DNA of 42,578 nt from VRUE01 sp035693025. Its GTDB lineage: Bacteria; Actinomycetota; Thermoleophilia; Solirubrobacterales; 70-9. The stretch lies in the NCBI GenBank assembly GCA_035693025.1, contig DASSHI010000047.1, positions 1 through 42,578 on the forward strand. The letters run 5' to 3'. Positions 27,435 to 35,661 of the stretch are shown piece by piece; position 1 is the stretch's first letter, and each line of letters starts with the position of its first letter. The notes under the pieces were generated by a model. That model saw only the letters and a list, made by a program, of their open reading frames with translations, made no database searches and was not told where the DNA came from. The position numbers were made by a program, and so were the translations under genes.

Positions 27435-28502
27435 TTACGTCAGCACGTCGGCGATTCGCTCCGCTGCTTGGCCGTCCCAGAGAGGTGGAGGCTCCATGGG
27501 TGCGGGGGGGCGATTCGCTAGGGCTGCGGGAATGGTGGCGATCGCGGCGGGGTCGAGGCCGAGCAGGGTGTTGGTGCCGGCGCGGATCGTCACCGGGCGC
27601 TCGGTGTTGTCGCGCAGGGTGAAGCAGGGGATGCCGAGGTAGGTCGTCTCCTCCTGGATGCCGCCCGAGTCGGTCAGCACGGCGCCGGCGTCGGCGATCA
27701 GCGAGAGGAAGTCGACGTAGCCGAGCGGCTCGGAGAGCAGCAGGCCGGGATGCTCCGCGGAGATCGCCTCCATGCGCTTGCGCGTGCGCGGATGGACGGG
27801 GAAGACGACGGGCATCTCCTCGGCCAGCTCGCCGAGGCGGCGGACCGTCTCCGGCAGGAGGTCGCCGTCGACCAGCGCCGGGCGGTGCAGGGTGACGAGG
27901 ACGTAGCCGCCCGGCTCGACGCCGTGCTTCGCCGCCGAGCCGACGGCGCGGAAGCGCTCTTCGAGCGCGACCAGCGTGTCGATCATCGTGTTGCCGACGA
28001 AGTGCATGCGCTCCTCGGCGATGCCCTCCGCGCGTAGGTTCTCGACCGCCTCGTCGCTGTGCAGGAAGAGGTGCTCGGAGAACTCGTCGGCGACGATCCG
28101 GTTGACCTCCTCGGGCATCGTGCGGTCGAAGCTGCGCAGGCCCGACTCGATGTGGCCGACCGGGATCTGCATCTTCACGGCGGTCAGGGCCGCGGCGAGG
28201 GTCGAGTTGACGTCGCCGGGGACGAGGACCAGGTCGGGTCGCTCCTCCTCCAGCACCGGCTCGAGTCGCTCCATCGTGCGCGCCGTCTGGATCGCGTGGC
28301 TGCCCGAGCCGACCTCGAGCATGTAGTCGGGCGCGGGCACGCCGAGCTCCTCGAGGAAGACCTCCGACATCGCCCGGTCGTAGTGCTGGCCGGTGTGGAC
28401 GATCGCGTGGCGGGCGTCCGGCAGGCGGCTGCGCAGCGCGGCGATCACCGGCGCCGTCTTGACGAAGTTCGGCCGGGTTCCGAAGACGTAGACGATCCGC
28501 AT
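27435..28502 (-). CDS. wecB: UDP-N-acetylglucosamine 2-epimerase (non-hydrolysing)
   Basis: 355 residues from ATG 28500-28502; the longer frame to 28565 adds an Arg-rich run that is not part of the family. Motifs: MRIVYVFGTRPNFVKTAPVIAAL, HTGQHYDRAMSEVF, LVLVPGDVNSTLAAALTAVK, IPVGHIESGLRSFDRTMPEEVNRIVADE (with the conserved Asp, Glu and Arg), VTLHRPALVDG, and LTDSGGIQEETTYLGIPCFTLRDNTERPVT. It interconverts UDP-GlcNAc and UDP-ManNAc for cell-wall or surface polymers. No other sugar-nucleotide genes are adjacent. It lies on the opposite strand between infC and rpmI, splitting the usual infC-rpmI-rplT operon. Confidence 0.92.
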   Translation of the reverse strand: MRIVYVFGTRPNFVKTAPVIAALRSRLPDARHAIVHTGQHYDRAMSEVFLEELGVPAPDYMLEVGSGSHAIQTARTMERLEPVLEEERPDLVLVPGDVNSTLAAALTAVKMQIPVGHIESGLRSFDRTMPEEVNRIVADEFSEHLFLHSDEAVENLRAEGIAEERMHFVGNTMIDTLVALEERFRAVGSAAKHGVEPGGYVLVTLHRPALVDGDLLPETVRRLGELAEEMPVVFPVHPRTRKRMEAISAEHPGLLLSEPLGYVDFLSLIADAGAVLTDSGGIQEETTYLGIPCFTLRDNTERPVTIRAGTNTLLGLDPAAIATIPAALANRPPAPMEPPPLWDGQAAERIADVLT

Positions 28503-28576
28503 TCGGCGCCAGCGTACCTGCGCCGTCCGGCGCCGTCGGCGAGCCCGGCGGCCGGTCTGCTTCAATACCGATCCCG

Positions 28577-28777
28577 ATGCCGAAGATGAAAACCCATTCC
28601 GGCGCCAAGAAGCGCTTTCGCAAGACCGCCAAGGGCAAGCTGCGCGGACGGCGTGCCTACTCGAGCCACATCCTCGAGAAAAAGTCGGCTAAGCGCAAGC
28701 GGCAGATGGCGCGGCCGGTCGAGATCGCCAAGGCCGACGAAAAGCGCATCCGCACCCTGCTCGGAGGCGGCAAGTGA
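28577..28777 (+). CDS. rpmI: 50S ribosomal protein L35
   Basis: 66 residues, MPKMKTHSGAKKRFRKTAKGKLRGRRAY…, standard L35. It is a small basic protein of the large subunit. It starts 74 nt from the divergent wecB start, so the promoter must lie in this gap or in wecB; no clear ribosome-binding site is seen. rplT follows with a GTGA overlap, so the two are coupled. Confidence 0.96.
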   Translation: MPKMKTHSGAKKRFRKTAKGKLRGRRAYSSHILEKKSAKRKRQMARPVEIAKADEKRIRTLLGGGK

Positions 28778-29133
28778 GCCGGGTCAAGCGCTCAGTCCAC
28801 GCGCGCAAGAAGCGGCGCAAGGTCCTGAAGGAAGCGAAGGGCTACTTCGGTCGAAAGCATTCCTCCTATCGCTTCGCCAAAGAGCAGGTGCAGCGCTCGG
28901 GGATGTACGCGTACAGGGACCGCCGCAACCGCAAGCGCGAGTTCCGCCGCCTCTGGATCACGCGGATCAACGCCGCGGCGCGGCTCGAGGGGATGAGCTA
29001 CTCGCAGCTGATCCACGGGCTCGACCAGGCCGGCGTCGAGGTCAACCGCAAGATGCTTGCCGAGATCGCGGTCTCCGACCGCGATGCCTTCCGCCGATTC
29101 GTGGAGCTTGCCCGGGAGGGTGCGGCCGCCTAG
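28774..29133 (+). CDS. rplT: 50S ribosomal protein L20
   Basis: 119 residues, MSRVKRSVHARKKRRKVLKEAKGYFGRKHSSYRFAKEQVQRSGMYAYRDRRNRKREFRRLWITRINAAAR, the typical L20. GTG 28774 overlaps the L35 stop. L20 binds 23S rRNA early in assembly and in other bacteria represses its own operon; no such site is evident here. A perfect T-run terminator follows 27 nt later. Confidence 0.96.
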   Translation: MSRVKRSVHARKKRRKVLKEAKGYFGRKHSSYRFAKEQVQRSGMYAYRDRRNRKREFRRLWITRINAAARLEGMSYSQLIHGLDQAGVEVNRKMLAEIAVSDRDAFRRFVELAREGAAA

Positions 29134-29160
29134 CCGCAACCCACACTCCACTTTCCCGGG

Positions 29161-29186
29161 CGGGCCGTCTTCACGGCCCGTTTTTT
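29161..29186 (+). terminator. Rho-independent terminator after rplT
   Basis: CGGGCCGT-CTTC-ACGGCCCG followed by TTTTTT, an 8-bp perfect stem with a classical T-run. It ends the rpmI-rplT transcript. Confidence 0.93.
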
Positions 29187-29246
29187 ATTTGTGCCGGGTT
29201 TGCCAAGCACCCCAGGAGAAGATTTCACCGAACCGAACTGACAGAG

Positions 29247-29960
29247 ATGATTTCCAGCCCCCACAACGAGAAGCTGAAGCTGGTCCGCAAGCTGCGCGAG
29301 CGCAAGCACCGCGAGCGCGAGGGTCTGTTCGCGACCGAGGGCGAGGATCTGCTCACGGCGGGCATGGCCGCCGGCGTGGAGCCGCGGTTCGTGCTCAGCG
29401 CCGCGGGGAGCGAGCTCGGCGGCGAGGAGGTGGAACCGGAGCTGCTGGCCGGGGCCTCGACGCTCGGCTCGGGGACGCGGGCGATCGCGGTCTGGTCGCT
29501 GAGCTGGGCGAGCGAGGCGAAGCCGCCCTGCGTCTACCTGCATGCGGTGGGCGACCCCGGCAACGTCGGCGCGATCGTCCGCACCGCGCACGCCCTGACC
29601 GGGGGCACGGTCGTCTTGGGCCCTGGCTGCGCCGACCCGTTCGGCCCCAAGGCGGTGCGGGCGAGCATGGGCTCGATCTTCGGCCAGCCGTTGCTGCGGG
29701 CGGGCGTGGCGGACACGCCACGGCCGCGGGTCGCGCTGGTGGCGCATGGTGGAGCCAGGCTCGAGACGATGGATGAGGTGGCGACCGTCTGTCTCGGCGC
29801 CGAGCGCGAGGGGCTTCCCGCCCAGGCGCTGGTGGAGTGCGACGCGCAGGTGACGATCCCCTTGCGGGAGGAAGCCGCCGAGTCGCTCAACGTCGCGGCC
29901 GCGGCGGCCGTCGTGTGCGAGCGGATATCGTCGCTCGCCATGCAGGAGGCGGCGGAATGA
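29247..29960 (+). CDS. SpoU/TrmH-family RNA 2'-O-methyltransferase
   Basis: 237 residues from ATG 29247. N-terminal substrate-binding part (ISSPHNEKLKLVRKLRERKHREREGLFATEGEDLLTAG…), then the SPOUT knot with GDPGNVGAIVRTAHAL (motif 1), VLGPGCADPFGPKAVRASMGSIF (motif 2) and VCLGAEREGLPAQALVECDAQVTIPLREEAAESLNVAAAAAVV (motif 3). It methylates a ribose 2'-OH in rRNA or tRNA using SAM; target base is not clear. It often lies next to pheST in actinobacteria. Its stop overlaps the pheS start (ATGA), so it opens the pheS-pheT-arg run. Confidence 0.9.
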   Translation: MISSPHNEKLKLVRKLRERKHREREGLFATEGEDLLTAGMAAGVEPRFVLSAAGSELGGEEVEPELLAGASTLGSGTRAIAVWSLSWASEAKPPCVYLHAVGDPGNVGAIVRTAHALTGGTVVLGPGCADPFGPKAVRASMGSIFGQPLLRAGVADTPRPRVALVAHGGARLETMDEVATVCLGAEREGLPAQALVECDAQVTIPLREEAAESLNVAAAAAVVCERISSLAMQEAAE

Positions 29961-31018
29961 CGCTGGAACGGATCGAGCAGATCGAGTCGGAGGCGACGGC
30001 GGCGATCGAGGCCGCACCCGGCACCGCCGAGCTGGAGGAGCTGCGGGTCCGTTACCTCGGCCGCAAAGCCGAGCTGACCGCGATCCTGCGCGGCATCGCC
30101 GATCTTCCCGCCGAGGAGCGGGGCGCCGTCGGCGGCGGCGCCAACCGGGTGCGCAAGGCGCTCGAGCAGCTGCTCGAGCGGCGCGTCGCCGAGCTCGACG
30201 CCACCGAGCTGGAGGACGAGCTGGCCGGCGACCGGATCGACGTCACCCTGCCTGGGGCGCCGCTGCACCCGGCCGGCCACCTGCACCTGATCACCCGCAC
30301 GACGCGGCAGATCGAGGACGTGATGATCGGTCTCGGCTACCGGGTCGTCGAGGGGCCGGAGATCGAGCACGACTACTACAACTTCACGGCGCTGAACCAT
30401 CCGGAGGGCCACCCGGCGCGGATGCTGCAGGACACCTTCTACGTCCAGTCGCATCCCGACGTGCTGCTGCGCACCCACACCTCGCCGGTGCAGATCCGCT
30501 CGATGGAGACGCAGCCGCCGCCGATCTTCGTGATCGTCCCCGGCAAGGTCTACCGGCGCGACTCCGACGCAACCCACAGCCCGATGTTCCATCAGATCGA
30601 GGGGCTGGCGATCGGCGAGGGGATAACGCTCGCCGACCTCAAGGGGACGCTCGAGGAGATGCTGCGCGCGATCTTCGGCGCCGAACGTGAGATCCGCATG
30701 CGCCCGCACTTCTTCCCCTTCACCGAGCCGAGCGTCGAGGTGGACGTGTCCTGCTTCCGCTGCGCGGGCACCGGGACGCTGCCTGATGGCGAGCGCTGCA
30801 ACCTCTGCAAGGGCCAGGGCTGGATCGAGATCCTCGGCGCCGGCATGGTCGACCCCAACGTGCTCGGCTTCGTCGCCGAGAAGGGCTACGACCCCGAGCG
30901 CATGCAGGGCTTCGCCTTCGGCATGGGGGTCGAGCGGATCGCGATGCTGCGCCACGGCGTGCCGGACCTGCGGCGCTTCTTCGACAACGACGTGCGGATG
31001 CTGGGGCAGTTCCTATGA
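29957..31018 (+). CDS. pheS: Phenylalanyl-tRNA synthetase alpha subunit
   Basis: 353 residues. N-terminal coiled coil (TLERIEQIESEATAAIEAAPG…ELEELRVRYLGRKAELT), then class II core: HLHLITRTTRQIEDVMIGLGY, GPEIEHDYYNFTALNHPEGHPARMLQDTFYV, LLRTHTSPVQIRSM (motif 2 region), CxxC insert CFRCAGTGTLPDGERCNLCKGQGWIEILGAGMVDPNVL, and GFAFGMGVERIAMLRHGVPDLRRFFDNDVRMLGQF (motif 3). It is the catalytic half of the alpha2-beta2 enzyme that charges tRNA-Phe. The start ATG 29957 overlaps the upstream stop and the end overlaps the pheT start. Confidence 0.95.
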   Translation: MTLERIEQIESEATAAIEAAPGTAELEELRVRYLGRKAELTAILRGIADLPAEERGAVGGGANRVRKALEQLLERRVAELDATELEDELAGDRIDVTLPGAPLHPAGHLHLITRTTRQIEDVMIGLGYRVVEGPEIEHDYYNFTALNHPEGHPARMLQDTFYVQSHPDVLLRTHTSPVQIRSMETQPPPIFVIVPGKVYRRDSDATHSPMFHQIEGLAIGEGITLADLKGTLEEMLRAIFGAEREIRMRPHFFPFTEPSVEVDVSCFRCAGTGTLPDGERCNLCKGQGWIEILGAGMVDPNVLGFVAEKGYDPERMQGFAFGMGVERIAMLRHGVPDLRRFFDNDVRMLGQFL

Positions 31019-33504
31019 GAGTCCCGTACTCATGGCTGCGCGAGTACTGCGACCCCGGAACGGGTGCCAGCGAGCTGGCCGAGCGACTGGCGATGACCGG
31101 GACCGAGGTCGAGCGGGTCGAGGTGGCCGGCCCGCCGCAGGCGGACGGCTTCGTCGTCGGCAGGGTCGTGAGCCGCGAAAAGCATCCCGATGCGGACCGG
31201 CTCAGCGTCTGCGAGGTCGACACCGGAGACGGCGAGCCGCGCACGATCGTCTGCGGGGCGTCGAACGTCGACGCCGGGCAGACCGTCGCCGTGGCGCTGC
31301 CGGGGGCCGTCATGCCGGACGGGACGAAGCTCGGCAAGGCGAAGCTGCGCGGCGTCGAGTCGCACGGGATGATCCTTTCGGCCGCCGAGCTCGAGGTCGC
31401 CGAGGAGTCGGCCGGCATCCTCGTCCTCGACGATGGCGCGGCGCCCGGCGCCGGGCTGAACGAGGTGCTGCCGATCGCCGAGCCGGTGCTCGAGCTGGAG
31501 GTGACGCCGAACCGGGTCGACTGCTTCGGCGTCTACGGGGTGGCCCGCGAGGTGCACGCGATCAGCGCCGCGCCACTCGCCGCCGAGCCGTGGGCCGAGG
31601 ACGCCTCTGCCGAGGGAGAGGGCGAGGTCGGCGACTACGCCTCGGTCACGGTCGAGGCGCCCGAGCTCTGCCCGCGCTTCACCGCGCGCGTGTTCACCGA
31701 CGTGAGGATCGGTCCCTCGCCGGCCTGGCTGCAGGCGCGGCTGAGCGCCGCCGGGCAGCGGCCGATCAACAACGTCGTCGACCTCACCAACTATGTGATG
31801 CTGCTGACCGCCCAGCCGCTGCATGCCTTCGACCTCGACAGGGTCCCCGAGGGCGCGCTCACGGTGCGCACCGCACGCGACGGCGAGCGGATGAAGACCC
31901 TCGACGACGTGGAGCGGAGCTTCGACGCCGAGACCGTGCTCGTCTGCGACCGGCGGGGGCCGTCGGGCATCGCCGGGATCATGGGCGGCCAGGTCTCCGA
32001 GGTCTCCGACGAGACGACCCGCGTCCTGCTCGAGGTCGCCAACTGGAATGGGACCAACATCCTGCGTACGTCGCGCCTGCTCGGTCTGCGCTCGGAGGCC
32101 TCCTCGCGCTTCGAGAAGCAGCTGCACCCGGAGCTGTGCATGCGCGCCCAGCGGATCGCCGCGCGGTTGATGGTCGAGCTCTGCGGCGCGAAGCTGGTGC
32201 CGGGGACGATCGACGTCGCCGCCGAGCCGCCCGCCCTCTCGCCGATCCGCCTGCGGGGCGAGCGCGTGACGGGCCTGCTCGGGATGGAGATCGAGCAGGC
32301 GGATCAGGTCGCCTATCTCGAGCGGCTCGGTTTCGCGGTCGAGGCCGGGGGGGACGAGCTGACCGTCGAGGTGCCGCCCGACCGCCACTACGACGTCACC
32401 CGCGAGGTCGACCTGATCGAGGAAGTCGCGCGCGTCCACGGCATCGACGAGCACCTGCCCTCGACCCTGCCGGCCGTGGGCCAGGCCGGCGGGTTGCGGC
32501 GCGACCAACGACTGCGCCGCCGCGCCGAGGACGTCCTGCGCGACCTCGGCTTCGACGAGGTCGTCGGCTGGAGCTTCACCGACCCCGGCGAGGCCACTCG
32601 GCTGCGGATGCCGGCCGACGATCCGCGGGCGCAGCCCGTCGTCGTCTCGAACCCGCTCTCGGAGGACCAATCCGTCATGCGCACGACGCTGCTCGGGTCG
32701 CTGCTCGCCGCCGCCCAGCGCAACCTCGCCCGCGACGCCGGCCGTGTCGCCCTCTTCGAGTCCGGCCGCACCTACCTCAACGACCCGCCGACGGGCCGAA
32801 ATCGTCCAAATGGCGGACGTTTACGGCCCATCGGCCCTCTGGAGGGGGGGTTTGCCGGCGAGCGGGGGGCGCCGTTCGTGGAGGCGCACCGGCTCGGGGC
32901 GCTGGCCGTGGGGGCGCTGACGCCGGCCTCATGGCGGGACGACGGCCAGGCTGCGGACTTCTTTGCGCTCAAGGGCGTGCTGGAGGCCTTGGCGACGCGG
33001 CTGGGCCCGGCGCTGGCTTTCGAGCCCGCGTCCGAGCCCTTTCTGCACCCGGGCCGCAGCGCGAGCGTGCTCATCGACGGGGTCGGCCTTGGCTGGATCG
33101 GTGAGCTGCACCCGCTGGTCTGCCGCGCCTGGGACATCGAGGGGGCGGTCGGGTTCGAAGTCGAGCTCGGCGCCCTGGTCGGGTCGGCGTCGGCCGGCGA
33201 GGAGGCGTTCGAGGACGTGACCACCTTTCCGTCAGTGCGCCAGGATCTGGCCATCGTCGTTCCCGTAGAGGTCTCGGCGGCGCGGGTGCGCGCGGTTGTC
33301 CTGGCCGGCGGCGGCGGGCTGTTGCGCGGCGCCGAGATCTTCGACCTCTACGAGGGCGAGCAACTGGGGGAGGGGCGCAAGAGCCTCGCCCTGAGGCTCG
33401 AGTTCCGGGCTGAGGACCGGACGCTCACCGACGACGAGGTCGCTGAACAACGCGCGGCGATCGTCGGCGCGCTGAGCGAGATCGGAGGATCGCCGCGTGA
33501 GTGA
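31015..33504 (+). CDS. pheT: Phenylalanyl-tRNA synthetase beta subunit
   Basis: 829 residues. Order of domains: N-terminal strands (MRVPYSWLREYCDPG), OB-fold tRNA-binding domain (VVGRVVSREKHPDADRLSVCEVDTGDG…RTIVCGASNV), B3/B4 editing domain (PINNVVDLTNYVMLLTAQPLHAFDLDRVP…GIAGIMGGQVSEV), B5, catalytic-like core (LPAVGQAGGLRRDQRLRRRAEDVLRDLGFDEVVGWSFT), and FDX-ACB anticodon-binding end. Residues about 592-607 of the core (GRNRPNGGRLRPIG) come from an in-frame palindromic insertion (32787-32835) at a loop after SGRTYLNDPP. Its last codons overlap argC by 8 nt. Confidence 0.95.
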   Translation: MRVPYSWLREYCDPGTGASELAERLAMTGTEVERVEVAGPPQADGFVVGRVVSREKHPDADRLSVCEVDTGDGEPRTIVCGASNVDAGQTVAVALPGAVMPDGTKLGKAKLRGVESHGMILSAAELEVAEESAGILVLDDGAAPGAGLNEVLPIAEPVLELEVTPNRVDCFGVYGVAREVHAISAAPLAAEPWAEDASAEGEGEVGDYASVTVEAPELCPRFTARVFTDVRIGPSPAWLQARLSAAGQRPINNVVDLTNYVMLLTAQPLHAFDLDRVPEGALTVRTARDGERMKTLDDVERSFDAETVLVCDRRGPSGIAGIMGGQVSEVSDETTRVLLEVANWNGTNILRTSRLLGLRSEASSRFEKQLHPELCMRAQRIAARLMVELCGAKLVPGTIDVAAEPPALSPIRLRGERVTGLLGMEIEQADQVAYLERLGFAVEAGGDELTVEVPPDRHYDVTREVDLIEEVARVHGIDEHLPSTLPAVGQAGGLRRDQRLRRRAEDVLRDLGFDEVVGWSFTDPGEATRLRMPADDPRAQPVVVSNPLSEDQSVMRTTLLGSLLAAAQRNLARDAGRVALFESGRTYLNDPPTGRNRPNGGRLRPIGPLEGGFAGERGAPFVEAHRLGALAVGALTPASWRDDGQAADFFALKGVLEALATRLGPALAFEPASEPFLHPGRSASVLIDGVGLGWIGELHPLVCRAWDIEGAVGFEVELGALVGSASAGEEAFEDVTTFPSVRQDLAIVVPVEVSAARVRAVVLAGGGGLLRGAEIFDLYEGEQLGEGRKSLALRLEFRAEDRTLTDDEVAEQRAAIVGALSEIGGSPRE
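32787..32835. repeat. Palindromic insertion inside pheT
   Basis: Imperfect 21-nt arms at 32787-32807 and 32815-32835 (18 of 21 positions pair), core GGGCCGAAATCGTCC and GGACGTTTACGGCCC, loop AAATGGC. It is in frame and adds an Arg/Gly/Pro-rich surface loop. Confidence 0.65.
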
Positions 33505-34498
33505 GAGAGCGAGAGTCCTCGTGGCCGGAGCGTCGGGCTTCACCGGTGCGCTCGCCGCCGAGCTGGTCTGGCGCCATCCCCGCATGGAGCTGGTCGCGGC
33601 GACCTCGCGCAGCGACGCGGGTAAGCGCCTCGGCGATCTCTATCCGCGCTACCGGGCAGCGATCGAGCTGAGCGAGCTCGACCTGGACGCGCTGCCCGAG
33701 CTCGACGCGGCGATCGTCGCCTACCCGCATGGCGCCTCGGCGCCGACCGTCGCCGCGCTGCTCGAGCACGGGCTCGTCGTCGCCGACCTCTCAGCCGACT
33801 TCAGGCTGCGCGAGATGCCCACCTACGAGCGCTGGTATGGCGACCATGGCGCGCCGGACCTGTTCGGCGAGGCCGTCTACGGCCTGGCCGAGCTCTATCG
33901 CGATCGGCTGCGCGGGGCCAAGCTCGCCGCCGTCCCCGGCTGTTACCCGACTGCCAGCGTGCTCGGCCTCGCGCCGCTCGCCGAGAAGGGCCTGCTGACC
34001 GACGTCGTCGTCAGCGCCATGCAGGGGACGTCCGGCTATGGCCGCAGCAGCGACGACGTCGTCCACCTCAGCGCGATGACCGAGAACGCCTTTCCCTATA
34101 AGACGGAGGGCCATCGCCACCGGCCGGAGATCGAACAGGAGCTGGCGGCGCTCGGCAGCGCCGCTCCGGTCACTTTCGTCCCGCACCTGCTGCCGCTCGA
34201 CCAGGGCGAGCTGACGACCTGCTTTGCCCAACTCGCCGAGAGGCTGGACAAGCAGGCGGTTCAGGGGCTCTACCGCGAGCGCTACGCCGGCGAGCCGTTC
34301 GTCAAAGTCGTCGAGGGGCCGCCGAGCCTGCGCGAGGTGCGGGACAGCAACGAGTGCCATGTCTACGTCACCGTCGAGGAGCGGGGCAGGGTCCTGGCCT
34401 TTTCGGCGATCGACAACATCTGGAAGGGGGCGTCGAGCCAGGCGATCCAGTGCCTCAACCTGATGCTCGGCTTCGAGGAGACGGAGGGGCTGCTGTGA
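33497..34498 (+). CDS. argC: N-acetyl-gamma-glutamyl-phosphate reductase
   Basis: 333 residues from GTG 33497. VLVAGASGFTGALAAEL is the NADP loop; AAVPGCYPTASVLGLAPL carries the catalytic Cys; GTSGYGRSSDD and FVPHLLPLDQGELTT (with the His) follow. It reduces N-acetylglutamyl-phosphate to the semialdehyde, step three of arginine synthesis. The start overlaps the end of pheT by 8 nt, so arginine genes are fused to the pheST transcript. The stop overlaps the argJ GTG. Confidence 0.95.
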   Translation: MSERARVLVAGASGFTGALAAELVWRHPRMELVAATSRSDAGKRLGDLYPRYRAAIELSELDLDALPELDAAIVAYPHGASAPTVAALLEHGLVVADLSADFRLREMPTYERWYGDHGAPDLFGEAVYGLAELYRDRLRGAKLAAVPGCYPTASVLGLAPLAEKGLLTDVVVSAMQGTSGYGRSSDDVVHLSAMTENAFPYKTEGHRHRPEIEQELAALGSAAPVTFVPHLLPLDQGELTTCFAQLAERLDKQAVQGLYRERYAGEPFVKVVEGPPSLREVRDSNECHVYVTVEERGRVLAFSAIDNIWKGASSQAIQCLNLMLGFEETEGLL

Positions 34499-35649
34499 GC
34501 GACTTCTTCAGGTCGCGCTGGGTCGAGCCGCCCGCCGGCGTCGAGCAGCTCGACGCCGCGCAGCTCGCGCCGGGCTTTCGGGCCGGCGCCGCCCACTGCG
34601 GCCTCAAGGGCGGCGGCAAGACCGACGTCGGGCTGCTCGTCTGCGATGCGCCGCGGGTCACCTCCTCACTGCTGCTCACCCGCAACGCGTCCGCAGCGGC
34701 GCCGGTCCGGGTCTGCCGACAGCGGGTCGACGGCGCGGCCGTGCGCGCGGCCGTGGTCAACGCGGGCAACGCCAACGCCGAGACCGGTGAGCAGGGGATG
34801 GCCGACGCCTGGGCGATGTGCGAGCGCGCTGCGGGCGGACTCGGGCTCGACCCCTCCGCGGTCGCCGTCGCCGAGACCGGCGTGATCGGCGTGCCGCTGC
34901 CGATCGACGCGGTGCTGGGAGGCATCGGCGAGGCGGCCGGAGCGCTGTCCGCCGATGGCGGCGCCGCGTTCTCCGACGCGATCCTGACCACCGACCGCTG
35001 GCCGAAGAGCTGCACGTTGCGCGCCGGCGGCGTCACCGTCTCTGCGCAGGCGAAGGGCGCCGGGATGATGCAACCGGACTTCGCCACGATGCTCTGCTTC
35101 GTCCAGACGGACGCCGTCGTCGACGACGCGGACGCCGCTCTGCGCGGCGCCGTCGAGGGCTCCTTCGAGCGGGTCACCGTCGACGGCCAGACGAGCACCA
35201 ACGACACCGTGCTGCTGCAGGCGACGGGCGAGGCCGGCATGCCGCTGCCCGAGGGGCTGCTCGAGGCGGTGCTGCTGCAGCTCGCGCTCGAGATCGTCGC
35301 CGATGGCGAGGGTGCGGTTCGGGTCGGGCGCATCCAGGTCGACGGCGCCGCTTCGGCAGGCGAGGCGGAGCGGGTGGCCCGCACGATCGCCAACTCGCCG
35401 CTGGTCAAGACGGCGCTCTTCGGTCGCGATCCCAACTGGGGCCGGATCGCGCAGGCCGCCGGGATGGCGCTGGCCGGAGAGGATCTGGAAGAGATCGGCA
35501 GCGACTCGATCGACGCCGCCGAGCTCGGCGAAGAGAACGCCGAGGCCGAGATCGGGCTGCGACTCCGCCGCGGCGAGCACAGTGCCCACGTCTTCTTCTC
35601 CGACCTGGGCTACGAGTACGTAAGGATCAACGCCGAGTACACGACCTGA
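34495..35649 (+). CDS. argJ: Bifunctional glutamate N-acetyltransferase/amino-acid acetyltransferase
   Basis: 384 residues from GTG 34495, overlapping the argC stop. KGGGKTDVGLLVCDAP, NAGNANAETGEQG, and the autocleavage site KGAGMMQPDFATMLCF, where Thr in ATML becomes the N-terminal nucleophile of the beta chain; GQTSTNDT and FGRDPNWGRIAQAAG are conserved. It recycles the acetyl group from acetylornithine to glutamate. Presence of argJ means the cyclic pathway; it may also make acetylglutamate from acetyl-CoA. Confidence 0.95.
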   Translation: MSDFFRSRWVEPPAGVEQLDAAQLAPGFRAGAAHCGLKGGGKTDVGLLVCDAPRVTSSLLLTRNASAAAPVRVCRQRVDGAAVRAAVVNAGNANAETGEQGMADAWAMCERAAGGLGLDPSAVAVAETGVIGVPLPIDAVLGGIGEAAGALSADGGAAFSDAILTTDRWPKSCTLRAGGVTVSAQAKGAGMMQPDFATMLCFVQTDAVVDDADAALRGAVEGSFERVTVDGQTSTNDTVLLQATGEAGMPLPEGLLEAVLLQLALEIVADGEGAVRVGRIQVDGAASAGEAERVARTIANSPLVKTALFGRDPNWGRIAQAAGMALAGEDLEEIGSDSIDAAELGEENAEAEIGLRLRRGEHSAHVFFSDLGYEYVRINAEYTT

Positions 35650-35661
35650 GGAGGTGGGCCG

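Noticed and set aside
29201..29246. T-box or attenuator before the methyltransferase-pheS run or thrS
   Set aside because: No T-box core sequence (such as AGGGTGGNACCGCG) was seen in the leaders of thrS (24687-24735) or of the 29247 gene.
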